From: Pseudo-nitzschia pungens
Lineage: Eukaryota > Bacillariophyta > Bacillariophyceae > Bacillariales > Bacillariaceae
Length of the DNA: 64,000 nucleotides
Assembly (NCBI GenBank): GCA_037355855.1
Contig: CM074763.1
Coordinates: 2,604,001-2,668,000 of the forward strand
Direction of reading: 5' to 3'
In this document: in pieces, positions 32,869-42,798 of the stretch
Layout: every line of letters begins with the position of its first letter
How positions within the stretch are numbered: the stretch's first letter is position 1
Notes under the pieces: generated by a model
The model's input: only the letters and a program-made list of their open reading frames with translations
Database searches by the model: none
Told to the model about the DNA's origin: nothing
Made by a program: the position numbers and the translations under genes

Positions 32869-32870
32869 TA

Positions 32871-33636
32871 ACCTTACTTGTAATTGCTTCTGACATCAGG
32901 GAAGTGATTTTTATCTACCGGCATCTAGAGTGCTGATGAGCTTGCACTTGGTGTTTGAAATGCATAGTAACTTGCGAAATGTCTGTATTCTGTACCGGTG
33001 TGCTCCTGTGCTCAGGTCAATGCTGGTGAGATAACCCATGTACGATGTTGGTACGAGTAAGGAGTTACTTCGTTTTACTTATTACTACTAAGGTTTACTA
33101 CGTATCGTAAGCTTACTTCGGTGTTGTGCAATCACACTAGTTAAATTACTAAGGATTCCAGGATTCATCCTTACAGTAACCTTAATAACAGAAGTCAGCA
33201 TTCATTTTGTAAGGTTACGGTACGGTACCGTACGGTTAACCTTACATCATTTTTTTCTTCAAATTTTTTTTCTCAAAAACAGCTCTGACAACTGACAACC
33301 TCTTTCTATTCTCGCGCCTCCTTTTCGTGAATCGATGAATGAGTGAATTATTGAACTACGACTCTTCCGTGTGTGAAATCCACGCTGACTGCTGACTGCC
33401 GACTGCTGACTGCCGACTGCTGACTGCTGACTGCAAACTTACTTGCACCCATTCCAGGCAACGCCTTATCCTAAGACATTTCGATCCGAAAGTGGAGCGA
33501 AGTTCGATCCAAGAAGTCCGTACCGCAAGTACAACAGACGTATCCACTGCCAAACAGGAATACAAGTGCTCAATTTCGTTCTCGTGTCAACGCGAACGCC
33601 ACGGCAAGTCACAGAGTGTGGCAATCGATCATCAGA
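32871..33636. other. Intergenic spacer, promoter region of ABCG gene
   Basis: Contains GTAAGGTTACGG, TACGGTACCGTACGG and ACTTCG motifs (33050-33245), a heptamer repeat, and the presumed promoter and 5' UTR of the ABC transporter gene. No gene is supported. Confidence 0.5.
33382..33432. repeat. Heptamer minisatellite (CTGACTG / CCGACTG)n
   Basis: About seven tandem 7-base units differing at one position, 200 bp upstream of the ABCG start codon. Confidence 0.85.
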
Positions 33637-35721
33637 ATGCCGCCCGAATCTTCGGACAACGAGCGAAACAACACTCCGATCTCGGTCGACAACGAAATGG
33701 ACACGAACATTGATGAAGTGATGCCCCACCCTTCCAGGAATGTTTCGATGTCTTCCTTTCTGGAATTGAACCAGGACTCCGACAAGATCATCCCGCAGCT
33801 CACGGTATCGCTAAACGACATCAGCTACAGTCCCGTCACCGCAACGACGAGCGGGGGGCCTTCGTCCTCGTGGTTGTCATTGAAACGGAATCGCAGCCCG
33901 CGGAAACGCTCGCGAACGCTTGTTTTGGACCGCATCCGCACGGAGATCCATCCCTTCCAATTGACTGCGTGGATGGGCCCATCGGGATCCGGCAAAACCA
34001 GCCTCACCTCCGTGGTGGCCAATCAGGTGGATTTTTCCGAAGACCTATCCCACGGAAGCATCATCGTGAAAAATCAAGGCAACGACGGAAAACGATTGGC
34101 GCGAATCCCCAAGCAGATGGTCGGAGTCGTCTGGCAGGACGATCTCTTGCTCGGAAATCTCACCGTCGAGGAGACCATTTATTTCGCGGCCCGGCTCAAG
34201 ATGCCCGCCCACGTCGAAGTCCGAAGCCTCGTGGAGGAGACCATGAAGGAACTCGGATTGCTGCATGTTCGGGACCACACGATCGCATCGATCAGTGGAG
34301 GCGAGCGCAAGAGGGTTTCCCTGGCCCAGGAGATCGTGGTCCGACCATCCCTGCTCGTTTGCGACGAACCCACCTCGGGACTGGACGCAACCACCGCACT
34401 CTCGCTTGTCAAAACCCTCAAGGGATTGGTTTCCCTGGGGCATTCCGTGGTCTTGGTCATCCACCAACCGCGGACCGACATTTTCAACTTGCTGGATCGG
34501 CTCTTGCTGCTGAGCAAAGGAAGAGTCGTCTACGACGGACATCCCAAGCGCGTGCGATCGTATCTCGAGGACACAGCGGGGAAGATCCCCTTGCCACCCG
34601 AAACGGGTATTGCCGATTGGATCATGGACACCATCATTGGCGACGAGAAGCTGCAACAGTCCAGCGAGGGCCATGTTTCCCTCGCCGACCACTGGGTTGC
34701 GCACCGTGAGAGAATGCAGGGAGATTTCCGTCCGAACCATGACTCGTCGCTGGAAAACATCGCCCCAAGCCAAACGAATCATGTGCCACAGGGGGTATCC
34801 AAGTACGAAGCCTCCTTTTGGACACAACTGTCTATGCTTCTAAGCCGAATATCGAAACAACAGCGAGGCGAGAGACTCACGCGTGTAAGCTTCATGCTGA
34901 CCCTAACCTATATTCTCTTCACGGGTTTCATGTACTTTCGCCTTCCCGACAACACGGCCAATATTTTTGAGCGCAATTCCCTTCTCTTCTTTTTGCTCAT
35001 CGCCCAGGGGCTAGGAATCGTCACTTCTTGCATCGGGGTATTCCACCGAGAACGAGCCCTTCTGAGGCGTGAACGTGCCAAGAAATTGTACCGGGTCCTG
35101 CCCTATTTTTTCGCCAAGATTGTCTCGGACTCGACCCTCTCGATTCTGATGCCCATGGTTTACGGAATCGTCACGTACTGGACGGCCGGGTTGCGGCCCA
35201 CGGTCGCGGCGTTCTTGAAATGCATGCTGGCCTTCTATCTGACGCTGAGCTGTTCCCAGAGCATGGGCTTCTTTCTCAGCCTGTCGTGCAGCACCAACAC
35301 TCTGGCCGAGGCCATGATCGTGGCACCGCCCGTCACCCTGTTCATGTACCTGCTGGCGGGATTCTACATTCCCATCCACAACATGCATGTTGCCCTGCTT
35401 TATGTCAGCTACCTTTCCTTTGCCCGCTACGGTTATACGGCCATGCTGATCAACGAGTACGAGGGTAGAGGGATTCCGTGTATCGCACGGAACGACAACG
35501 GCGATAGTCTTGTCGAGACGGGCAACGCAAACGATCCAGCTACGGGAATCACCCTCGGATCCTTGGACGCGAGCGAGTGCCCCCTTCCCGGGGAAGCAGT
35601 CTACCAAAGCATGGGAGTCGAAGGGATTTTTGCCAATTATTGGTTCAACATCGGGATTGTGGCCCTCTTTCAGGTGGTATTTTTGGTCGGAACCTATGCT
35701 CTATTGAGACGATCCAAGTAA
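33637..35721 (+). CDS. ABCG-family half transporter
   Basis: 694 residues from the ATG at 33637; an in-phase GTG 21 bases earlier is less likely. Domain order is ATPase first and membrane part second, the reverse order typical of ABCG (WBC) half transporters, which must pair to work. Walker A is GPSGSGKTS (about 33976), the Q-loop VVWQDDLL, the signature ISGGERKR (about 34291), Walker B LLVCDEPTSGLD (about 34350), and the H-loop VIHQPR. The membrane domain begins at about 34890 and has six likely helices, including FMLTLTYILFTGFMYFRL, LLFFLLIAQGLGIVTSCIGVF and VALFQVVFLVGTYALL. A polar extracellular loop before the last helix contains two cysteines. Unspliced. Substrate (lipid, sterol or pigment-like compounds are common) cannot be told from sequence. 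Same strand as, but clearly different from, the ABCG gene at 43.3 kb. Confidence 0.93.
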   Translation: MPPESSDNERNNTPISVDNEMDTNIDEVMPHPSRNVSMSSFLELNQDSDKIIPQLTVSLNDISYSPVTATTSGGPSSSWLSLKRNRSPRKRSRTLVLDRIRTEIHPFQLTAWMGPSGSGKTSLTSVVANQVDFSEDLSHGSIIVKNQGNDGKRLARIPKQMVGVVWQDDLLLGNLTVEETIYFAARLKMPAHVEVRSLVEETMKELGLLHVRDHTIASISGGERKRVSLAQEIVVRPSLLVCDEPTSGLDATTALSLVKTLKGLVSLGHSVVLVIHQPRTDIFNLLDRLLLLSKGRVVYDGHPKRVRSYLEDTAGKIPLPPETGIADWIMDTIIGDEKLQQSSEGHVSLADHWVAHRERMQGDFRPNHDSSLENIAPSQTNHVPQGVSKYEASFWTQLSMLLSRISKQQRGERLTRVSFMLTLTYILFTGFMYFRLPDNTANIFERNSLLFFLLIAQGLGIVTSCIGVFHRERALLRRERAKKLYRVLPYFFAKIVSDSTLSILMPMVYGIVTYWTAGLRPTVAAFLKCMLAFYLTLSCSQSMGFFLSLSCSTNTLAEAMIVAPPVTLFMYLLAGFYIPIHNMHVALLYVSYLSFARYGYTAMLINEYEGRGIPCIARNDNGDSLVETGNANDPATGITLGSLDASECPLPGEAVYQSMGVEGIFANYWFNIGIVALFQVVFLVGTYALLRRSK

Positions 35722-37075
35722 TGCAGCTGTCTCCATAGCCCACGTTGAGAGACAATACGGTAAGGTTTAGTTCTGACCAAGGCCAAGAGCATGACAGAGA
35801 ATTTTATTTTGCCGTGTGCATGACTGGGTTGTTTGCGCACGTTTGGAGGCGAATACCGTACAAAGTACAGTAAGTTAAGACTTACAGTAATTACTCTTAC
35901 GCACGAACCAAATGTACCGTAAACCTTAACCTTACCTAAAGATCTTGGGTTTGGACCAGAATTTCTTGGATTGATTCGAAGTTCGAAGCAATAACAATAA
36001 TATATTATTCTGATGTTATGAATGAGATGATACAAGTACAAGTACAAGTAGTGCTATTCCACCTTGTTTCCAAAGTAAGAAGTAGAAGTTGTCTTAGTAT
36101 TGTGCTTCTGGGAAAAACAAATGAACCATAGACTGCCCTTAATAGATTTCGACTCCAGAAGATAGAACACGCACTAGCCATAACTCGAGGACTACTACCA
36201 CCAGCAACACTTCTTGAATCGAATGGGACCCTTTTTTAATTGCATTTTACACTTGTGACGCATGGTGCGCATGGTGCGCATGGTTGGCCACTACGTAGAT
36301 AGTAATGTTATTATAGACTTTAAGACGAGACAATATCTAACCATAATGCATTGATTGACCTGCGTTCATGCGGCTTGTACATTAAAGATATTTTCCTGCC
36401 AATCAAAATTTTGCTCCGGAACTCAAGATCAGGAGCATCAGTCGTCCTGCTGCCACGTTCTCATGTCTTGTCTTTTTTTACTAATTTAAAAAAAAAAAAG
36501 AAACGAGATCCGCGTGTTCAGAGGGTCGATTGAACCACCGTGGAGAGAGGAGTTCGAGGAACGATGCCTCGAGACATCTTGGGAGATTCCTTCATTCGTT
36601 TATTCATTCAGATTTGCAAGGAACCTTGTACTGAGTCAAATGGAGACACCAGGTCTTGAAACAAATTGGGAGACACACGTAGTTTTCCCACGCGACGGTT
36701 CGGTTTTCTCTTTCTTTCCAGTCCCTGCAAGAAGAGAGTTGCAACCAAGTGGATCTCATCGTCGGTCAAGGTCAAGGCCAAGACGAAACCATGGAATCCG
36801 TAATTCGACGCCTATCAGTACTGTTTCCTGGTTTGCAAAACAGTTGAGGTCCTCACTCTCCGTTGGCAGCGCAACCCTGCTGCATGCACGAGCATCGTAC
36901 AATGATCGGATCGGATCGGATCGGATCGGATCGGATTGGATTGGATTGGATTGGATTGGATTGGATTGATTTGCGTTGGATTGCATTCGCATTGGATTGC
37001 ATTCATTTGGATCGGATGGAATTCTCGGGTCGGGAGCATCCCGTGATCCCTCCCGCATCCTTTCCGACATTTGAC
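35722..37075. other. Intergenic spacer between convergent genes
   Basis: Holds 3' UTRs of the ABCG gene and of the TrxR-glutaredoxin gene, GTAAGTTAAGACTTACAG and TACCGTA motifs (about 35868-35940), a poly-A run at about 36487, and a pentamer repeat. Plus-strand open frames at 36514-36969 and nearby are antisense or repeat-driven and not called. Confidence 0.5.
36904..36970. repeat. Pentamer microsatellite (GGATC)n then (GGATT)n
   Basis: About six GGATC units change abruptly into about seven GGATT units, followed by degenerate copies to about 37020. Just downstream of the minus-strand TrxR-glutaredoxin gene, so probably in its 3' UTR. Confidence 0.9.
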
Positions 37076-40000
37076 TCACTCGACCGCTTCGCGCCCGGGC
37101 TCCAGGGCTCCCGCCCGTTCCAGCAACGGCACCAGCTTCCCCTCCTCGTGCAATTCGCGGGAGCGACGGTATCCCCCGACGTACTCTCCTCCCGCAAAGA
37201 GATTCGGCACGGACGGACGTCCCGTCAGAGCCTTCATGTTGGCCCGAATCGTTTTCTCGAGGGAATGGTAATCGTCCAGGTCGACAACGTGAATCCGGGA
37301 TGTATCGACTCCGATGGTCTCCAGGAATTCCAGCAAGCCCTTGCATTCGGGGCACCACGAGAGTGAAAACATGAGCATGGGGTTCTCGTCCATCAGGGAG
37401 CGCATGCAGGATTCCAGGGCCAGATCGCAGGATTCTCTCTTGCTGGAAGATTTCCATTCGTCGGATCCCTCGTCGGATGCGTCGTCGTCATCGTCATTGC
37501 CCGGACTCTCGTCCATTTCTTGTTGTGTTTGTCGTTGTTGGCTCGTCTCCTCGCGGGGAGTCTCCTTCGTTTGGATCTTCTCCTCCGCGGCTTGGGTGTC
37601 GCGGCGCTCCCGGGATTCGGACGGAAGAACCCCCGCGTCCGCGAGCATGGGAACCAGCTGGCCAAATTGCTGGAACCTGTGGGTTTCGTCTCCTCCCCCG
37701 ATGCTCTTGCCTCCGACAAAGACGTTGGGAACGGTCCGCCGTCCGGTGAGGCCCTGGAGGGTCGATTGGATGCGCGATGCGTCGGAGTGCTGGGACAGGT
37801 CGATGACGAACACTCGGTCCTCGGAAACCCCCGCTCGGGCCAGCGCCTCCAGAGCCTTGCGGCAGTACGGACACCAGGGCTTGGAAAAGACGACCAAGGG
37901 ATGGGCTCCGACGATGGACCGGATGCAATCCGGAACGGTCATGTCGCAGTGTACCGTTTCGTCGCGCGATTCGGATGGATTCTTGTCGTGGTTGCCGGTC
38001 TCCTTGGCTTGGGTACCGGTGGCTCGGCTCGCCGGATCCTGTTTGTTTCTGCTTTTGGCTTTGTTGCCGGTGCGTTTTGTCGATTCCGAGCTCGGACCGT
38101 AGGCATTCGCGTTGTTTGAATTGGAATTGGAATTCGCACTCGCACTCGCACTCGCAACTCTTGCGGCAATGCCCCGCTGTTCCCGCAACCATCGCTCCGC
38201 GTCCATGGCCGCCTGGGCCCCCGCCGCGGCCGCCGTGATGGCTTGCTTGTAGACGTTATCGGTGACTTCTCCCGCCGCAAACAGCCCCGGTACCGACGTT
38301 GCCGTGGCCGCCGACCCCCGGCCGGCCGTGGCGATGAGTCCCTCCCCGTCCAGGACCAGCCCCGTCCGGTTTCCGATCCAGTGGGTGTTGGGAGTCGCAC
38401 CGATCGTTACAAAGGCTCCGTCGATGGATTCGGTTCGAACGACGGCGTCCGCGTCCTCGTCCGCGTCCTTGTCCTTGTCGGCGGCCGTGTGTCGCTCCAG
38501 CTCGACCCCCACCAGCTGGCTCGGATCCGCGTCGGCGGTGATCCAGCGCCGGACCGTGTAGGGGGTCAATATCCGCAGGTTGGGCGTAGACCGCGCCACG
38601 GCGAGGTTGGCCGTGTTGTGCACCCTGGAGAATTCGTTCCTCCGGTGGACCAGAAGGACCTCGGACGCGTACCGCGCCAGCTGGAGTGCCGCGTCCAGGG
38701 CCGCGTCGCCTCCTCCCACCACGAGGACCGTCGTGGTCTTGGGCTTGTCGTTGTCGTTTTCGTTGTCGTTGTTGGGTGACGAGGAGGAGGAGGAAGAGGA
38801 ATACAGGTGTCCGTCGCAAATGGCGCAGGTGTGCAGAGACACCCCCCAGAGGCGGTCCTCTCCCGGGAGTCCGAGGGTCCGCGGGGTGGCTCCGGAGGCC
38901 ACCACCACGGACCAGGCCCGGATCGTCGTGAGGGAGGGATCGTTGCCGGCAGCGGTGGTCGACAGGGCAAAATGCACGTCCTTTGCGTGGGAGGGATCGT
39001 CCGGTACCACGGGGCCGGAACCGAGAATCGATGATTTTGCGTCCGCGTTTGCGTCTGCGTTTGCGTCCGCGTCTGCATCGTCTCCCCGGACCACCCTCTG
39101 TCGCTCCAGCGAAGTGGCCAGCAATCCCGGAGGCCCAAAGGTGGCCCCCCACGATTTCGCTTGGGCCAGGGTCGTTTCCAGCCACTGGGGTCCCGTTTTG
39201 GCATTGGAATTAACATTAACATTTGCATTGGCATTGGCATTGGCATTGCTCTTGTCCGCATCGGCAAAGGAGGGAAAATTGTCGAGTCGCTTTGTCTGTG
39301 AGAGCAATCCGGTGGACGGGGATCCGAGAACGTATACGTTGAGGCCGGCACGGGAGGCAAAGAGGGCCGCGGTCAGGCCCGCCGGACCGGCTCCGGCCAC
39401 CACCAGGTCGTAGTGCACCTCCAGAGATTCATCGCTGCCCGGATTGTGGTTGTTGTTCCTATTGACGCTGTCGCTGTTGCTATTGCTGCTGCTTCGGACC
39501 AACCGAACGGGCAGTGCCGCGGACGGAGAGCCATCGAACCGCTCGAATCGGTGGTGTCGGGGCGTTTCGTGGGGAAGCACCGCGGTCGGAGGAAAGCGGG
39601 AGGACGAGGATGGTGCTTGGCCCAGCAATGCATTCCCATTCCTCTCCAAGAATCGTTGCTCTTCTTGTTGGTGTTGTTGTTGATGATAATGTTGTTGATA
39701 ATGTTGATGTTGTTGTTGATGCTGCTGCTGCTGCCGCCGCGTCTGGTGAGAGGATTCGTTCACGAACGATCGACCCAGCAGCAGCACGGCGGCGCTCGCT
39801 AGGAGCCAGACAACCACGACTCCGACGACCGGGAGATCCACGAGAAACACCCCGCAGCACTCCAGTCGGGACGTTCGGCCGGTTCGTTTCGTTCGTCGCG
39901 GCCTCGGACAGCGCAAGGATCCCGTGGCCTTGTGGCTGCCGCCGTTGGCGGTTCCGTTGCCGGTGAAATTGCCAGTGAAATTGCCATTTCCGGTGAAATT

Positions 40001-40193
40001 GCCATTTCCGATGCCGTGCGGAACCCGGTGGTGGAGGGGTCCCGACTCGAGGTCGCCGGCCGTGGCTGCATTGGATTTGGAGGACGGTACCGTTCTGGTC
40101 GGAGTCTTCCTGGAGCATCGACGACGTCTTGCTCTTGAGATTGGTGCGTCGCACCACCGACGCAGAAGCTCCGGAGGACGAAAAGGGTGCCAT
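37076..40193 (-). CDS. Membrane-anchored NADPH thioredoxin reductase fused to two glutaredoxin domains
   Basis: The long frame (37076 to beyond 40300) has no ATG before the reductase domain, so the true start is probably the ATG at 40193 (ACCACCATGGCACCC) in a neighbouring frame, with a one-base change near 40070-40100. A membrane helix (VVGVVVVWLLASAAVLLLG) lies at about 39780-39840. Low-molecular-weight thioredoxin reductase follows: FAD motif AGAGPAG (about 39385), redox site CAICDG (38809-38827), NADPH motif VVGGGDAALDAA, and the closing PGLFAAGEVTDNVYKQ. Two glutaredoxin domains come next: one with WCPYC (37862-37876) and TVPNVFVGGKSIGG, one with WCPEC (37343-37354) and SVPNLFAGGEYVGG. 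NADPH electrons could thus pass from FAD through CAIC to its own glutaredoxins. Repeat-coded inserts (Asn-Ala, Asp-Ala, Ser, Asn-Ser) lie in loops. Location is uncertain: a signal anchor, or a plastid or ER leader. Confidence 0.88.
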
Positions 40194-40204
40194 GGTGGTT
40201 GGAA

Positions 40205-40260
40205 GGAATGGAATGGAATGGAATGAAATGAAATGGAATGAAATGGAATGGAATGGAATG
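40205..40260. repeat. Pentamer microsatellite (GGAAT / GAAAT)n
   Basis: Eleven five-base units directly upstream of the TrxR-glutaredoxin ATG, followed by ATGA/ACGA tetramer repeats (about 40285-40350). It probably lies in the 5' UTR and keeps an antisense Phe/His/Ser frame open. Confidence 0.9.
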
Positions 40261-40475
40261 CGTACGAGTAGAGTACACACACGCAGTAAATGAATGAATG
40301 GATGGATGAACGAACGAATGAACGAACGAAGGAATGAATGAAACGAGATCCGATGCTTGGCTTCAATCAAAACACTTTCGTTTCGATAGTGCAGTAAGTT
40401 ACGGATAAGTTAAGTTATCTCCTTCTCTGCAGTAAGTTACGAGGGGTGGTAATTAATCTTGCAATGGTTTGTTCC

Positions 40476-40501
40476 GATTCGACTCGACTCGACTCGACTC
40501 G
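40476..40501. repeat. Pentamer microsatellite (CGACT)n
   Basis: About five CGACT units in the presumed promoter region of the TrxR-glutaredoxin gene. Confidence 0.85.
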
Positions 40502-41726
40502 GGTCATGCGTTTTGCAGAAACTTCGGTTTGGATCCTCCGTCGGTTCTCATCATTCTTATTGCTCGTAAGGTTAACCTTACCGGTATGATTGCTACGGCG
40601 TAATTATTTATTGTTGTTCTTCGAAAATTTTAAAATTGTTTTTTTGGTTTTGCAATAAAAATGCCACTCATGTTATTAAAAAAAATAATGATATTGTGCC
40701 GACACGAAACAACAGTACGAATAACGGTACGGTACATACGGTAACGGTCAGAGAGATGACAAAGAACTTTTTTCACCTGTAACTGCTAATTTTAAGTTAC
40801 TGTAGCGCTAATCTTACCTGAAAATTTTAATACCGTTAACACTGCAGCACGGCAGCTCGTGGAAGAACGTCTTGCAGTCATACTGTATTTAACTTACCGT
40901 AAGATTACCGTAAGATTACCGTATCCAGTCAGAAAAACGATTGGTCCTTGGTTCGTACCGTGCGGTAAGTAACTTACTACCGAGTATCAGTATGGACTTG
41001 ATGCGTTGTACTTGCAGGCACATCATGTCCCAAGAATGCCTCCTACCGTACCGTACAACAAACCTGGCATGCGAGCAGATCCGTGGTTAATCTTATTTAA
41101 AATTAATTGAGACGTAAGGTTTACTGGTTACAAGTCTACGGCGTTCCTTCTCTTTTCGTGTTCTATTTTTTGGTGCTTGGTTCGTTACTGTATTTTGTCC
41201 TTCCTCGACAGATAGTCTTCTACTCCATCCGGACTTTCTGATTGGGGTGACTTGATGAAACTCCTCAGGATATGGACTACTAGAGTAGCTACTAGTAAGT
41301 TATGGTAACCTTAGTACTACTAATAGTAAGATTACTGCTGGCATACCATACGGTACAAAAAGTTTTCAATTTGTCATTCTGTGACCTGAAGTTTTGTCTG
41401 TTTGAACAAAGAAATTTTATGGCTGCGGACCAGTAGATAGGCGGGCATATCAATGCAGACTTAGTTCGTACTACGGTAGTGCGTCACTGTCACTCGTGCA
41501 TTTCAGTTGGTGTACAGGTAGTGGAGCAAGATCACAGAAGTCATTCATTATTACTTCGTACGAAGTAAGATTACGAGTGTTATTGTTATTATCATCCCTC
41601 ATTGGTAGTATTACAAAAGATCCTACGTATGTTTCGGTATAATATTGTGCGCCTCACCAACTTTGCGGGAAGTAAGGTTAACCTTACCTTACTAATTACT
41701 GTATTCAAAGTTCGCTACGTGTAACC

Positions 41727-41837
41727 TTACTACGGATGGCCTAACAATTGAGCTAAAAAAGAACCCGGGGGTTCTTTTTTTTTGGTACATGTCCGGTAAA
41801 AAAACTTTTAGCTCAATTGTTAGGCCATCCGTAGTAA
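41727..41837. repeat. 111-bp hairpin (MITE-like) element
   Basis: Perfect inverted repeat of 32 bases, TTACTACGGATGGCCTAACA continuing into ATTGAGCTAAAA, closes at both ends around a 47-base centre with its own GAACCCGGGGGTTC palindrome. Non-autonomous TIR element or cruciform-forming sequence; only one copy in this window. Confidence 0.75.
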
Positions 41838-42703
41838 TTACCGTATCCTAAATTTTTTTGATCTTGTACCCGCATCCGCACCTGGTAATTACCGTACACT
41901 GAGTGGATCGCAAAATTACTAAGGTTACTTCGTATTACCGTACAGTCGAAGTATTTCGTTCGTACTACTTGCGGTACTCGTAGTTTTGACCACATAAAGT
42001 AGGTTTTAGGCGTTCCCGATGCTTCAAACAATTATTTTTATTTTATCAATCAATCGAAACTATTGAGATTGATAAGTACCGTACCTTACGGTAATTACGT
42101 GTGAATGTTGCAATTTATGACAAATCATTCACTGTCTCACACGTCATCTTCGATGAAGAACAGTTTACATACCGTACGGTAGGTAATACCAAGATTGTTT
42201 CATCCCACCCTGCATATGGTACAAGTAAAACAAATTCGAGTTCTCAGACTCAGAAATGATTGACTTAAGCATTTCAAAAACAAGGCATCGATTATTGACT
42301 AACTTAATTAGTTAAACGATTTACAGTAAGGTTACTTCGTAGTAACGTACTACGTACTAATTTTGATGAGCGTCTCACTGAGCGATGACGTCTTATTGGC
42401 TTTGTTTTGTTTGGGGAGATTGAAACAAGAGCCACAGATTCTACCGTACTGTACTAGGCTTTATCGTTTTAAATGCTTATCAATCGACCTAAAAAAACGA
42501 ATGATTATTTATACCATTGAAAACGAATGAATGTTTGTGTTTCTCTAGAGCCAAGTCTCGTTTGTCTAGTATTACGAAAAATAATGATGATTGATTCGAA
42601 TTCGATACACGTACCGGTACGAGTACCCGGTTCCATTCGGTACAAATTTACAGCATGTCGCGTGTGCGGTAGTAGCCAAAAACCTTCTTATCACGGTAAT
42701 TAA

Positions 42704-42798
42704 TACTACAAAATTCTTATCAGCTGTCCCCCGGTTCTACGTCCCCAACTACTAATTTCTACTGAAACCCGGGGACAGCTGATAGGAATTCTGTAGTA
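42704..42798 (+). repeat. 95-bp hairpin element, copy A
   Basis: Terminal inverted repeats of about 30 bases (TACTACAAAATTCTTATCAG then CTGTCCCCC) flank a core with TCTACGTCCCCAACTACTAA. The same length and structure recur at 51078-51172 and 52947-53041. Confidence 0.85.

Larger units (their letters stand above)
22683..32870. mobile_element. TIR DNA transposon (IS630/Tc1/mariner-type) carrying two genes, split by an LTR retrotransposon
   Basis: Near-identical inverted repeats of about 206 bp face each other at 22685-22890 and 32662-32868, each with TA immediately outside (22683-22684 and 32869-32870), as expected for target duplication by this superfamily. Subtracting the 5.7-kb retrotransposon and its duplicated TTTGC leaves an element of about 4.48 kb. 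It encodes a cysteine-rich 621-residue protein (plus strand) and a 381-residue DDE transposase (minus strand), convergent. The retrotransposon now separates the first 14 transposase codons from the rest, so the copy is not autonomous. Very long TIRs and a second large gene are unusual for a mariner-like element. TA is itself inside the palindromic match, so the boundaries are accurate to a few bases only. Confidence 0.85.

Noticed and set aside
36514..36969. 151-codon plus-strand frame
   Set aside because: It overlaps the GGATC/GGATT microsatellite (IGSDRIGSD tail) and lies in the presumed 3' UTR of the antisense TrxR-glutaredoxin gene.
40194..40366. N-terminal extension of the TrxR-glutaredoxin frame (Phe/His/Ser-rich)
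   Set aside because: It has no ATG and is encoded by the GGAAT repeat and tetramer repeats; the ATG at 40193 in another frame is a better start.
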